From assembly GCF_000520015.2 (NCBI RefSeq), contig NZ_CP007044.2, forward strand, positions 2,294,001 through 2,358,000: DNA of 64,000 nucleotides, in the 5' to 3' direction. The position numbers were made by a program, and so were the translations under genes. Below are positions 33,441 through 42,279 of this stretch, in pieces. Within the stretch, counting starts at the first letter, position 1; each line of letters starts with the position of its first letter. This DNA is from Chania multitudinisentens RB-25. GTDB lineage: Bacteria > Pseudomonadota > Gammaproteobacteria > Enterobacterales > Enterobacteriaceae. Under the pieces are notes generated by a model, which saw only the letters and a program-made list of their open reading frames with translations, was not told the origin of the DNA and did not search any database.

Positions 33441-34445
33441 ATGCCGCTTATTCCGCTGTCATTTCTGTTCAGCTTTTTATGTATTGCACTGTTGTTACGC
33501 CTTGGCTGGCAGCCCCGGCGCTGGTTACTGCAATTGCTATTGTTGGTATGTGGTTGGCAAAGCCTGCTGGTGGGAATTCGTTTTGGCTATCAGCAACCCT
33601 GGGTGGCTGCGTGGCAACCCCTTGGGGCGGCGTTGATTCCACCGCTGTGTTATCTGGTTTTCATACTTAACGCCCGCGGGCCGCTTAATTGGCGTGCGTT
33701 CGGGCACCTGCTGTTGCCGCTGGTGGTGGTACTGGCGCAGTGGCGGGCCTTGTTTGCGCTGGATGGGTTAATTACCGTTGGCTTTCTGGGCTATGGCAGC
33801 GCCATTTTGTTTTATCTGCGGCGTGGTGAAAACAGCCTGCAACAGGTGGCGCTGGCGGACAGCTGGCTTAACTACCGGCTTTGGTGCGGATTGGGGGGGC
33901 TGCTGATAGTTTGCGGTTTGGCCGAGTTAGCTATTGCGTTGGATTACACGTTGTTGGCGGGCCGCCATGCCGGTGCTTTGGCCGCTTTTGGCAACCTGAT
34001 GATGGTTGTGGGGGTTGCGTTGGTGCTTGGCCGTGGCCGTATGCCACAGGAACAGGAAGAACCTCCGCTACAGACGGAGCCTGCCGGTGCCGTATTCAGC
34101 CGTGAGGAGTGCGAACGCTGGTTTAACCAGATTAACCAGCGGCTACGGCAAGATAACCTGTATCTGGAGCCCGAACTGAATCTGGCACGGTTGGCGCGCA
34201 AAGTGGGTTTACCGGCACGTAAGGTCTCACAGGCCATCAATCAGCAGGCGGGTATGAATGTTTCGCAATACGTTAATCAACTGCGCATTCAGCAAGCGGC
34301 TGAGTGGTTAATCAGCAGCAATCGCCCGGTAACCGACATCATGTTGGACGCTGGATTCAGCACTAAATCCAACTTTAATCGCGAATTCCTGCGGGTGTAT
34401 GGCCTCAACCCAAGTGAATGGCGTAAACGCAAAACGGCAGATTAA
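33441..34445 (+). CDS. Membrane-embedded AraC-family regulator
   Basis: Predicted inner-membrane transcription factor, 334 residues. Seen: six or seven hydrophobic segments fill residues 1-210 (PLSFLFSFLCIALLLRL ... GNLMMVVGVALVLG), a short charged linker, then a C-terminal AraC double helix-turn-helix (LARLARKVGLPARKVSQAIN; ITDIMLDAGF-type motif as VTDIMLDAGFSTKSNFNREF). ATG 33441 has GGGGGGA in front. Divergent from the hydrolase gene, 149 bp apart. The membrane N-terminus suggests direct sensing of an envelope or lipophilic signal; inference only. Confidence 0.85.
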   Translation: MPLIPLSFLFSFLCIALLLRLGWQPRRWLLQLLLLVCGWQSLLVGIRFGYQQPWVAAWQPLGAALIPPLCYLVFILNARGPLNWRAFGHLLLPLVVVLAQWRALFALDGLITVGFLGYGSAILFYLRRGENSLQQVALADSWLNYRLWCGLGGLLIVCGLAELAIALDYTLLAGRHAGALAAFGNLMMVVGVALVLGRGRMPQEQEEPPLQTEPAGAVFSREECERWFNQINQRLRQDNLYLEPELNLARLARKVGLPARKVSQAINQQAGMNVSQYVNQLRIQQAAEWLISSNRPVTDIMLDAGFSTKSNFNREFLRVYGLNPSEWRKRKTAD

Positions 34446-34476
34446 ATCAGTTGGATGTGCTTGAACAGGGAACGTT

Positions 34477-34923
34477 TTACCCGTTGGTGATGGCCTCGCG
34501 GTTATAACGCTCATTATAGGCGCGGCGAAACTGTGCCAGTTCGAATGCATCCAAATCCAGATCGGCGAAATAAAACAGGGCCGCCTCGGTGTGTTCGGCA
34601 TGCAGTTCTGCCGATAACCCGGCGCGCAGCAGCATGTTGCGCCACAGATCGATCTGCTCATCGTCTGCCTGTTTGATAAACGCCAGATAGATAAACAGCA
34701 GGTAGGCGGCCTGATGCATTTCTTCGGTATAGCCGTTGTTCAGCGTGCGGATAAAGGTTTGGCTATTACGATTACCCATTTCCTGAAGCATTGATTCAAT
34801 CAGCATCGGTTTAACTTTCAGCCGCTGTGCCAACGAATCTATCGCTTTGCGGGTGTCGGAAGTCAGAATGCGGTAACCAATGATAAATACCACGATCAGG
34901 GCAGCGATGATAATCCACGTCAT
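34477..34923 (-). CDS. yicN: DUF1198 family protein YicN
   Basis: Small membrane-anchored protein of unknown function, 148 residues. Seen: an N-terminal transmembrane helix (MTWIIIAALIVVFIIGYRIL), then a soluble helical domain. The opening TSDTRKAIDSLAQRL and overall length match E. coli YicN. No enzymatic motif is visible. Monocistronic by appearance. Confidence 0.85.
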   Translation of the reverse strand: MTWIIIAALIVVFIIGYRILTSDTRKAIDSLAQRLKVKPMLIESMLQEMGNRNSQTFIRTLNNGYTEEMHQAAYLLFIYLAFIKQADDEQIDLWRNMLLRAGLSAELHAEHTEAALFYFADLDLDAFELAQFRRAYNERYNREAITNG

Positions 34924-34959
34924 GTAGGTAGTCTTATGCTCTTAATGCACCAGCAAGGG

Positions 34960-35298
34960 TCAAGGTTGCTCGCCGCTGAAATTGCCGGTGGCCCGTTGTT
35001 GATTATGAACGTGGCGATTAAAGGTGGCAGCGTCTTTAGCCAAGGCATCCAGGTGTGCCCCCAGCATTTTGATCTGTTTCACCAGCGCGTGCTGTTCCGG
35101 TATGGAGCTGGCGGTGCTCAACTGGTGTATCAGTTGCTCATTTTGTCTTTGCAGCACGGCTTCGCGCTGTTTGGCTTCTTCCAACTGCTGTTGCAGAGCC
35201 TGAAAATGTTGCTGCCATTCGCGGTGCTGCTTTTCGAAACTGGCCTGCAACTCATTCATTGCATTCTGAAACTGGGTATCCAGTTCACGCATGGGCAT
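34960..35298 (-). CDS. Hypothetical coiled-coil protein
   Basis: Not recognised. 112 residues, rich in Gln, Glu and Leu with heptad character from about residue 10 to 65 (QASFEKQHREWQQ; ALQQQLEEAKQRE), no signal peptide and no transmembrane segment. A second helical stretch (ALVKQIKMLGAHLDALAK) follows. Cytosolic and probably oligomeric. It lies 36 bp upstream of yicN in the same orientation, so the two may be co-transcribed. Confidence 0.65.
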   Translation of the reverse strand: MPMRELDTQFQNAMNELQASFEKQHREWQQHFQALQQQLEEAKQREAVLQRQNEQLIHQLSTASSIPEQHALVKQIKMLGAHLDALAKDAATFNRHVHNQQRATGNFSGEQP

Positions 35299-35484
35299 GA
35301 TATTGATCCTTTACGGCACTCAATGATGGCATGCAGTATAGCGAAAATGGCTCAGAAGCTCACTTGTTGCTGGCAATTCCTGGCTTGCAACCTGAACAGG
35401 GTGTTTTACAATCCTCTATCTTCTCTCTATCAGAAGGTTTCCCTGGCCATTTATGGGTTGGTACAACGCCAAGAGTGATGCGAG

Positions 35485-36057
35485 ATGAACAACGAAGATA
35501 AAGGTTTTTTTGAGCAAGAGATGGCCGATGTCACCCCGTTAGCCGAGGGGCAGCAGACGCTGTACTTTAAACCGCAAGATCCGATCGACAAACGTGCGCG
35601 CCGCGAAGCGCAGGCGTTGCAGTTGGAAAACTTCCTCAGCACTGACTTTCTTGACATCATTGCGTGCGATATTCCTTTGGAATACAAGGGTGAAGGTATT
35701 CAGCAGGGGGTGCTGGATAAGCTGCGTCATGGGCATTATGCGCCGCAGGCCAGCCTGAACTTGCTGAGACGGCCGGTAGAGACCTGCCGGCAGGAACTGT
35801 TTCGTTTTATTCTGCAAGCAGAGAAAGACAGCCTGCGTTCGCTGCTGATTGTGCATGGCCGTGGGCGGGAAGATCAGAGCCACCCCAATATCGTGCGCAG
35901 CTATGTAGCCAAATGGTTGGCACAGTTTGAGCAGGTACAGGCATTTTGCCGGGCACTGCCGCGTGACGGTGGTGAAGGGGCCTGCTATGTCACGCTGCGC
36001 AAATCCGCCGTGGCGAAAGCCGAGAACTTCGAACGCCACGCTAAACACAGCCGTTAA
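35485..36057 (+). CDS. smrA: SmrA (YdaL), Smr-domain DNA endonuclease
   Basis: Smr-domain protein; E. coli YdaL has been shown to nick DNA in vitro. Seen: 190 residues; N-terminal region (LQLENFLSTDFLDII) matching YdaL, then the Smr domain with LNLLRRPVETCRQEL, the core strand and loop LLIVHGRGRE, and a C-terminal signature GEGACYVTLRKS. Start ATG 35485 follows GCGAG with short spacing. Confidence 0.9.
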   Translation: MNNEDKGFFEQEMADVTPLAEGQQTLYFKPQDPIDKRARREAQALQLENFLSTDFLDIIACDIPLEYKGEGIQQGVLDKLRHGHYAPQASLNLLRRPVETCRQELFRFILQAEKDSLRSLLIVHGRGREDQSHPNIVRSYVAKWLAQFEQVQAFCRALPRDGGEGACYVTLRKSAVAKAENFERHAKHSR

Positions 36058-36156
36058 GCGTCGTTTCTCCGGCAGAATAGCGAGTTGGACCTGTGCGGTG
36101 CAGCGTTCTGTTATTTTTCAATGAAGGCCCCGATTAATCATCAGAGGAACAACATA

Positions 36157-36693
36157 ATGAGTGAACCCGCCTCCTTTTTTCTCCATGCGCATATTACAGA
36201 GGATAACCTGAAGAAATTCTTACATTCTCCCTCCACCAATATTAAAGACTATGACGACTGGCTGGCATGGTTTAACCAAGAGCAGCGGATGTATGGCGAT
36301 CCTGCGGAAATGCTTAACGATCTTGCCAACTGTAATACCGGAGAAAGCCAGGATAATATTTATGCCGAACATATTAATTTCGATAAAAAAACAGAAATAG
36401 TCACGATGGATCACATCTTTTTGTCGGAAAATTTCGGTGGCTTTATGCCGCTGGTGGTTTGTCTGCGTGGATTAGAGAAATTTATTACCCCCGCGCAGGA
36501 TAATTTTTTGCTGATTTATTCTTACTGGTGGGGAACGGAAAAAGAGGTCAGCATCGCCATTGAATTTGATTCCAGCGCCAGCAGGATAACCGCGAAACCC
36601 AGAGCGGAAAATTTGGCCATCGCCAACGCCTTTTTCGATGAACATGGGGAAGCGCTGGCGAAAGAACTTTATGACAAACAGGGATATTATTGA
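36157..36693 (+). CDS. Hypothetical protein, no recognised domain
   Basis: Not recognised. 178 residues, acidic, aromatic-rich, no signal peptide or transmembrane helix. ATG 36157 has AGAGGAAC at the right distance; the frame extends open to 36085. Features visible: WLAWFNQEQRMYGDP, a central YSYWWGTEKEVSIAIEF strand pair, and a helical C-terminus ending YDKQGYY. The size and composition resemble small immunity or polymorphic-toxin-associated proteins, but no toxin gene lies nearby, so no function is assigned. Confidence 0.65.
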   Translation: MSEPASFFLHAHITEDNLKKFLHSPSTNIKDYDDWLAWFNQEQRMYGDPAEMLNDLANCNTGESQDNIYAEHINFDKKTEIVTMDHIFLSENFGGFMPLVVCLRGLEKFITPAQDNFLLIYSYWWGTEKEVSIAIEFDSSASRITAKPRAENLAIANAFFDEHGEALAKELYDKQGYY

Positions 36694-36843
36694 TTTCTTC
36701 ACATACCCTGGCGATCTTTTCTTTCATTCCTGCCCGCACATGTTCTCTTTCTTTGAGTTAGGGGTAAGTGGCGCTATTTGGCCCTGTCGTTCAATTCGAG
36801 CAAAAAGCCAACGGCGCGGTGAAACGCCGTTGGCAGCAAAGCA

Positions 36844-37257
36844 TTATTGTTTAAACCACTTATGGTCGAGAGAAAAACGGCCTGCGCCGGTGATCGACAG
36901 CAGCAGCAGCCCGGCAATAATACTGATGTTTTTAAAGAAGTTAATTTCGTTACCAAGCATTTCTGCCCCACTCATCCGCCAGAATGGATGGCCGATTAAC
37001 GCCGTACCCAAGACATATACCGCATAAATAATGGCGAGTGGCCGGGTAAATGCACCCAGCACAATGGCGATCCCAAAAATAAACTCAACCACCACTGCAA
37101 TCACGGCGGCCAGATAGGGCAGTGGTGTACCGTAACCTTCCATTGCTGTCACCGTGGCACCAAAGTTGGTTAATTTCATCCAACCGAAAATAATAAACAG
37201 AATCATCAGCAGTATTCTGGACAGCAGAATGGTGCTGTCTTTTAAACTTTCGCTCAT
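36844..37257 (-). CDS. DoxX-family membrane protein
   Basis: Four-helix inner-membrane protein of the DoxX family (PF07681), 137 residues. Seen: LLMILFIIFGWMKLTNF, PYLAAVIAVVVEFIFGIAIV, PLAIIYAVYVLGTALI and ISIIAGLLLLSITG. Family members are often redox- or thiol-stress related; here nothing specific can be said. Similar to YqjF-type proteins of enterobacteria. Confidence 0.85.
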   Translation of the reverse strand: MSESLKDSTILLSRILLMILFIIFGWMKLTNFGATVTAMEGYGTPLPYLAAVIAVVVEFIFGIAIVLGAFTRPLAIIYAVYVLGTALIGHPFWRMSGAEMLGNEINFFKNISIIAGLLLLSITGAGRFSLDHKWFKQ

Positions 37258-37430
37258 TGTGAACCCCTTAGCCCTGCGGAATTGTGTGGTTGTACTGAGT
37301 AAATATTAGAACAAGTTCACACTTTTTCTAGTGTGAGCAGATAGATAGAGGGCGGCTACGGTCTGAAAGCCAATGGGGAAATCATGATATGCTGAGCAAC
37401 GTGATTATTTATTTTCTTTCAGGGGAAACG

Positions 37431-37916
37431 ATGTCTATTGAGATTCGCTCAGCGCAAAAACAGGATGCCAAATTAATCTTGGATATGATTATTGAACTGG
37501 CTGTGTATGAAAAAGCTCGCGATGAAGTGCTGACGAGCCAAAGTGAGATTGAAGAAAGCCTGTTTGGTGAACACGCCTGCGCTGAGGCATTAATTTGCAG
37601 TGTGAACGGTGAACCAGCAGGTTATGCCGTGTTCTTTATGAGTTATTCAACCTGGTTGGGCAAGAACGGCATTTATCTGGAGGATTTATACATCGCGCCG
37701 AAGTTCCGTGGTGTGGGGGCTGGCAAAGCGCTGCTGCGCCATATCGCCCAGCTAGCCTGTGAGCGCCGCTGCGGCCGCTTGGAGTGGAGCGTGCTTGACT
37801 GGAATCAGCCCGCTATTGATTTCTATCTCAGTATCGGTGCTGCGCCGCAAGATGAATGGGTGCGCTACCGTATGGAAGGCAAAGTGCTGGAAAGCTTTGC
37901 TTTTGCAGGGGTTTGA
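37431..37916 (+). CDS. GNAT-family N-acetyltransferase
   Basis: Cytosolic acetyl-CoA-dependent acyltransferase, 161 residues. Seen: motif A as YLEDLYIAPKFRGVGAGKALL, with the acetyl-CoA pyrophosphate loop RGVGAGKA, followed by WSVLDWNQPAIDFYLSIGA. The pattern resembles diamine N-acetyltransferase (SAT)-like GNATs. ATG 37431 has AGGGGAAACG; a longer open frame begins at 37389. Substrate (polyamine or amine) is a guess. Confidence 0.85.
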   Translation: MSIEIRSAQKQDAKLILDMIIELAVYEKARDEVLTSQSEIEESLFGEHACAEALICSVNGEPAGYAVFFMSYSTWLGKNGIYLEDLYIAPKFRGVGAGKALLRHIAQLACERRCGRLEWSVLDWNQPAIDFYLSIGAAPQDEWVRYRMEGKVLESFAFAGV

Positions 37917-38072
37917 TTGGATTGTGCAAACAGTTTGAGAGTCTTAAAGAATAAACACCACCGGAAAGTGCTGCATGGTGGGTATGCCTTTCCCTTCGGC
38001 CCCCACCAGACAGCGAATAGCATTGTAGAATAATGGCGTACTTATTTGTTTTTTGGCACCGCTTGATATGCG

Positions 38073-38594
38073 CTATTGATTCCAGGGCATCTTCGCCAAC
38101 AGAGTGGCCATACCGCAAAAACCGCTGATACCGGCAAACAGCAACCCGGCACCAACAAAACTGGGCAGGAGAAAGAATAAAGGATTGAGCATATAGCCCA
38201 AAACCGCACCCAACAGAATCAGCGAGCCTGCGGCAATTTGTACCTGGCGCATAATGGGTAATGGCTGGTTTTTATCTTTCACAACATCAAATCCCTGCTG
38301 TTTCCAGGCATTAATCCCCCCTTCAAGCAGATAAACTTTAGCAGGTAAAGCTGCGGTTATCAGCGTTGCTGCGTTTTGCGCGGTACGCTTGCCGGATTGG
38401 CAGTGAAAGATAACGATATCCTGTTCAGAGAACGAGGGTAAATTTTCACCTTTTTCCGCCGCAGGCAGCGGGAACAAATGGGCTTGCGCAATATGCTCAT
38501 GGGCATATTCATCTGCGTCGCGAATATCAAACAGGCGTGCTCCCTGTTTTATCAACCGTTGAGCGTTTTGTGAGGTTATCGTTTCTACCTTCAT
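38073..38594 (-). CDS. ygaP: YgaP, rhodanese-domain membrane protein
   Basis: Membrane-anchored sulfurtransferase, 173 residues. Seen: an N-terminal rhodanese domain (LFDIRDADEYAHEHI) with active-site Cys in IFHCQSGKRT, then DUF2892 with two transmembrane helices (IAAGSLILLGAVLGYM; FVGAGLLFAGISGFCGMATLL) and a C-terminus ending MPWNQ, collinear with E. coli YgaP. It lies 7 bp after ygaV, in an operon as in E. coli. Confidence 0.94.
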   Translation of the reverse strand: MKVETITSQNAQRLIKQGARLFDIRDADEYAHEHIAQAHLFPLPAAEKGENLPSFSEQDIVIFHCQSGKRTAQNAATLITAALPAKVYLLEGGINAWKQQGFDVVKDKNQPLPIMRQVQIAAGSLILLGAVLGYMLNPLFFLLPSFVGAGLLFAGISGFCGMATLLAKMPWNQ

Positions 38595-38601
38595 GTCATC
38601 C

Positions 38602-38910
38602 TCAGGGGCAATAGATAGCTTTTAGCGTGCCGATGATTTTCTGCACGGCGGTATTTTTGATGAAGTAATGAATGCGTTGCCCATCTCTGCTGTTTTCAAT
38701 CACCCCTTCATCACGCATTTTGGCGAGATGCTGTGACGTTGCTGATGGGCTCAACCCCGTTATCGCGGCCAGTTCACCAGCCCCCGTACCCGGTGAATCC
38801 ACCAGCATACAAAGGATCAATAAACGATGGGGGTTGCTCATGGCTTTCAGCAGCTTTGAGGCCGCATCGGCACTGGCAAGCAGTGATTGCAGATCTTGAG
38901 TCGTAGTCAT
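38602..38910 (-). CDS. ygaV: YgaV, ArsR-family sulfide/redox-responsive regulator
   Basis: Winged-helix ArsR-family repressor of the ygaVP operon, 102 residues. Seen: SNPHRLLILCML (first Cys in the alpha-3 helix region), recognition helix SPSATSQHLAKMRDEGVIE, wing DGQRIHYFIK, and a C-terminal Cys in AIYCP, the same Cys pair as in E. coli YgaV. A palindromic operator lies directly upstream (38926-38948). Confidence 0.94.
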   Translation of the reverse strand: MTTTQDLQSLLASADAASKLLKAMSNPHRLLILCMLVDSPGTGAGELAAITGLSPSATSQHLAKMRDEGVIENSRDGQRIHYFIKNTAVQKIIGTLKAIYCP

Positions 38911-38925
38911 AAGTATTTTAGCAGT

Positions 38926-38948
38926 TACTAAATTTAGTAAATACTAAA
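38926..38948 (-). promoter_or_regulatory. ArsR-type operator upstream of ygaV
   Basis: Two overlapping palindromes: TACTAAATTTAGTA (38926-38939, perfect) and TTTAGTA-AA-TACTAAA (38933-38948). They begin 16 bp before the ygaV start, a typical place for autorepression. The remainder of the 38911-39224 gap shows no supported gene. Confidence 0.8.
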
Positions 38949-39224
38949 ATATATGGCGGGACAATGTACACAGAATTTTTCGTTAGCGGCAACGGGGAAT
39001 CGCGGTTTCTTGAGCGCTCACCGCCACTGTGCCAATTTCGCCATCCTCACTAAAGAAATCCCTCAAGCATCGGAACCTCTTCAACACCATATTGACGATT
39101 CTGTTTAACAAAAAACAAACAAAAACCACCTCAGCGTTTTGTATTCCGGTAGCCAGCGGCTTTTCCCTTTCGTTAAACAGAGCCAGCCGCGGCATTGCTT
39201 ACACCTACAGTGGGGAACCTGCAT

Positions 39225-40040
39225 ATGGAACTCAAACATTTTACTCGGGTCGCTGAATCCATCGCCGATCAAACTCGTCAATTACTGAAACAGGAACGCC
39301 AGCGTTATCTCTACGGTGGCCGAGAATTTGCCACCAAAGACGATCAAAGCCCGGTTACCGTCATCGATCAGCAAGTTGAGCAATTGATCCGTGAGCAGCT
39401 AAGCCAGGCATTTCCCACCCATGGCATTCTAGGGGAAGAATATGGTGCCAAAGCGCAGCATGAAGAATGGGTATGGGTTATTGATCCCATTGATGGTACC
39501 AAACAGTTTATCGCTGGGGTTCCCGTTTATGGGACGTTGCTGGCGCTGTGCCACCATGGGCAACCCGTGATCGGGATCATCGATATTCCTGCGCTGGACG
39601 AGCGCTGGGTCGGCGTTGCCGGGCAACCCAGCACCCTGAATGGCCACCCCATTACCACCCGCCCTTGCAAGCAGCTGGCAGATGCCTTGCTGTCCACCAG
39701 CAATACCGAGTTTGTCCTTCCTGAACATCAGGCGGGTTACACCCATTTGCTCAAAGCCAGCAAGTGGCGGATCTACGGCGCAGCTTGTTATGCCTATGGC
39801 TGCCTGGCTTCTGGCCGTATCGATCTCAGCGTTGACAGCGGCGGCATGCGTGAAGTCGATTACTGCGCCATGGTGCCGATCATTGAAGGAGCCGGCGGCA
39901 AAATCACCGACTGGTACGGTGAACCCCTCACCATGTATTCCACATCCACCGTTGTTGCCGCGGGCGATCCTCAACTGCATGCGCAGGTACTGGCGGTTCT
40001 TTCCAACCCCAACGGCTCGCAGCCTAACTTCCTCATATGA
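39225..40040 (+). CDS. Inositol-monophosphatase-family phosphatase
   Basis: Mg-dependent small-molecule phosphatase, 271 residues. Seen: metal motif 1 GEEYG, motif 2 WVIDPIDGTKQF, and motif 3 REVDYCAMVPIIEGAGGK. The pattern is close to HisN/IMPase-type histidinol- or inositol-phosphatases rather than CysQ. ATG 39225 (GGGGA upstream) is preferred over TTG 39195. It ends 9 bp before the OPA transporter gene, so the pair probably imports and dephosphorylates a phosphorylated polyol or sugar. Confidence 0.87.
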   Translation: MELKHFTRVAESIADQTRQLLKQERQRYLYGGREFATKDDQSPVTVIDQQVEQLIREQLSQAFPTHGILGEEYGAKAQHEEWVWVIDPIDGTKQFIAGVPVYGTLLALCHHGQPVIGIIDIPALDERWVGVAGQPSTLNGHPITTRPCKQLADALLSTSNTEFVLPEHQAGYTHLLKASKWRIYGAACYAYGCLASGRIDLSVDSGGMREVDYCAMVPIIEGAGGKITDWYGEPLTMYSTSTVVAAGDPQLHAQVLAVLSNPNGSQPNFLI

Positions 40041-40049
40041 CAGGTGAAC

Positions 40050-41384
40050 ATGATGATCACGTGGATGAAATCAGCACCAGAGCAACCCGTCACCGCAGAT
40101 GCTGCGCAGATTAATCAAACCTATCGTTATTGGCGTATTCATATCATGCTTGGTATGTACGTTGGCTATGCAGTGTATTACTTCACCCGTAAAAGCTTTA
40201 ACTATGTGATGCCAGAGATGCTGAGCGATCTCGGGATGACCGTCGCGGATGTTGGCCTGATGGGCACCCTGTTTTATTTTATGTACGGTGCCTCGCGTTT
40301 TATCTCCGGGATTATGAGTGATGCCGCCAACCCGCGTTATTTTATGGGCATGGGCCTGATCCTGACAGGGGTGATCAATATTCTGTTTGGTTTCAGTTCA
40401 TCGCTGTTTGCCCTGACCGTTTTCTGGATCGCCAATGCTTTTTTCCAAGGGTGGGGATGGGCTCCATGTTCCAAACTGCTCACCACCTGGTATTCGCGCA
40501 ATGAGCGTGGGTTCTGGTGGGCAATCTGCAATACATCGCACAATGTGGGTGGGGCGGTTATTCCCCTGCTGGCAGGGGTGCTGGCTGTTAATTATGGCTG
40601 GCGTTATGGGATGATCGTGCCTGGGATTATTGCCATTATCAGTGGTTGTTTTCTCTGCCTTCGCCTGCGGGATCGCCCGGTGGCAATGGGGTTACCGAGC
40701 GTCGGCAATTGGCGAATGGACCCACAGGAGCTTAATCAGGAACAAAACAGTGCCAAACTGCCTCTTCTGGAGATTTTAAAGCGTTATATTTTTACCAATA
40801 AATATATCTGGCTGCTTGCCATCTCTTATGTATTTGTCTACGTAGTGCGCATCGGGATTAACGATTGGGGTAACCTGTATTTGATACAGAACCATGGTTA
40901 TTCGCTGGTGAAAGCTAACTCTTCGCTAACTATGCTGGAAATCGGTGGTTTTATTGGCACCATTGTAGCTGGTTGGGGATCGGATAAGCTGTTTGCAGGT
41001 AACCGGGTGCCGATGAATATTATTTTCATGCTCGGCATTTTTGTCAGCGTGTTGTTGATATGGCTGCTGCGGATAGACAGTTATCTGTTTAATGCAGCCT
41101 GTTTCTTTTTTATCGGCTTCTTTATCTTTGGCCCGCAAATGCTGATTGGCATTGCAGCCGCAGAGTCAGCCCACAAAGATTCAGCAGGGGCAGCGACCGG
41201 ATTTGTCGGTATCTTTGGTTACCTGGGCGCTGGGTTGTCGGGGTGGCCGCTGGCTAAAGTGCTCGAAATCTGGAGTTGGGATGGCTTTTTCGTGGTGTTA
41301 TCCGCAACGACTCTGGTTTCAGCGTTTCTGTTACTACCGCTGGTTATCAAGCCACGGCGTGTAGAACCGATCACCGTCAACTGA
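40050..41384 (+). CDS. OPA-family organophosphate:Pi antiporter (UhpC/GlpT-like)
   Basis: Inner-membrane MFS antiporter exchanging inorganic phosphate for a phosphate ester, about 444 residues. Seen: 12 hydrophobic segments; the TM1 segment YVGYAVYYFTRKSFN with the phosphate-binding Arg, NAFFQGWGWAPCSKLL, a GFWWAICNTSHNVGG segment and the second-domain VRIGINDWGNLYL. UhpC-like motifs are strong, but there is no uhpAB nearby. A GTG (40044) and two ATGs (40050, 40053) are candidate starts; AGGTGA is close. Confidence 0.88.
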   Translation: MMITWMKSAPEQPVTADAAQINQTYRYWRIHIMLGMYVGYAVYYFTRKSFNYVMPEMLSDLGMTVADVGLMGTLFYFMYGASRFISGIMSDAANPRYFMGMGLILTGVINILFGFSSSLFALTVFWIANAFFQGWGWAPCSKLLTTWYSRNERGFWWAICNTSHNVGGAVIPLLAGVLAVNYGWRYGMIVPGIIAIISGCFLCLRLRDRPVAMGLPSVGNWRMDPQELNQEQNSAKLPLLEILKRYIFTNKYIWLLAISYVFVYVVRIGINDWGNLYLIQNHGYSLVKANSSLTMLEIGGFIGTIVAGWGSDKLFAGNRVPMNIIFMLGIFVSVLLIWLLRIDSYLFNAACFFFIGFFIFGPQMLIGIAAAESAHKDSAGAATGFVGIFGYLGAGLSGWPLAKVLEIWSWDGFFVVLSATTLVSAFLLLPLVIKPRRVEPITVN

Positions 41385-41393
41385 GCGTAGGTG

Positions 41394-41432
41394 TAGCATA
41401 TCGCTCCCCGTAGTGTTGGGAGCGATATGCTA
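41394..41432. repeat. 15-bp perfect stem-loop after the OPA transporter gene
   Basis: TAGCATATCGCTCCC (41394-41408) and its exact complement (41418-41432) flank a 9-nt loop, just 9 bp after the stop codon. No T-run follows. Likely a transcript 3'-end structure. Nothing else is seen in the 41385-41698 gap. Confidence 0.7.
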
Positions 41433-41698
41433 CAGATGCTTCCTGCGGTTAGGGCAGCCGGAAGCATAAATTTCATTGGTGATTTATCTTTTCCTTTGAA
41501 CGACACGTCTTCCTTGGCAAGTCGATGCCCTTAAGGTTTTCCTGCGGCAGTATCAGCATTGATGATTCAGCCAGTAAACAAGCGCGTTACTCACACTGTC
41601 GGCAAGGTGTCAGGTCGCTGTCGGGTTGCTGACCTGTTGCCGCTGGTGGCTTCACCGCATACTGTGAGAAATGTCCATCGGCTTAAAAGGTGAGGTTT

Positions 41699-42178
41699 AT
41701 GAGCCAGAATTGCATTAAACAACTGCGGCTTTCCAGAGCTTGGTCACAAGAGCAATTGGCAGAGCTGACATCTCTCAGTGTGCGCACCATACAGCGTATT
41801 GAAAATGGTGAGCAGGCCAGCCTTGAAACACTCAGTGCTATTGCAGCCGTCTTTAACATCAGTGTGACCGATATTTCTGGTGGTGGGGAAACGGCAGGCA
41901 TTGCCCAACGTGATGATGCCCTGGATAAACAGATTGAAAGCGCCAAAGAAAGGGTTGCCGCAGAAAGCCGCTTCTACCGCAGCGTGTTTATCTATGTGGT
42001 AATCAACCTGTTTCTGTTCACTATTAATCGCGTTGTTACACCAGACAGCTTCTGGTTTGTCTGGCCGTTGGTCATCTGGGGTGTTTTTTTGGTGATGCAG
42101 GGAGCGAAGGTCTTTTTCTTACAGGATTGGTTAATTCGCTGGCAGCAGGCGCGTTTGCAGAAAATATTGCGTAAATAG
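41699..42178 (+). CDS. XRE-family regulator with 2TM membrane domain
   Basis: Putative membrane-anchored DNA-binding protein, 159 residues. Seen: N-terminal XRE helix-turn-helix (LRLSRAWSQEQLAELTSLSVRTIQRIENG, in parts of under 20 residues: SQEQLAELT and TIQRIENG), a linker, then a 2TM domain (YVVINLFLFTINRVV and FVWPLVIWGVFLVMQGAKVFF) and a basic C-terminus. ATG 41699 has AGGTGAGG upstream. Targets unknown. Confidence 0.85.
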   Translation: MSQNCIKQLRLSRAWSQEQLAELTSLSVRTIQRIENGEQASLETLSAIAAVFNISVTDISGGGETAGIAQRDDALDKQIESAKERVAAESRFYRSVFIYVVINLFLFTINRVVTPDSFWFVWPLVIWGVFLVMQGAKVFFLQDWLIRWQQARLQKILRK

Positions 42179-42279
42179 CGTATGGGTGGGGGGGGTAGGT
42201 AAAAAGCGAGTCGTGCAATAAACATTAAAAACGGTAAGTTTGTAAATACTCGCACAAACTTACCGTTGAAAAGCGTGGT

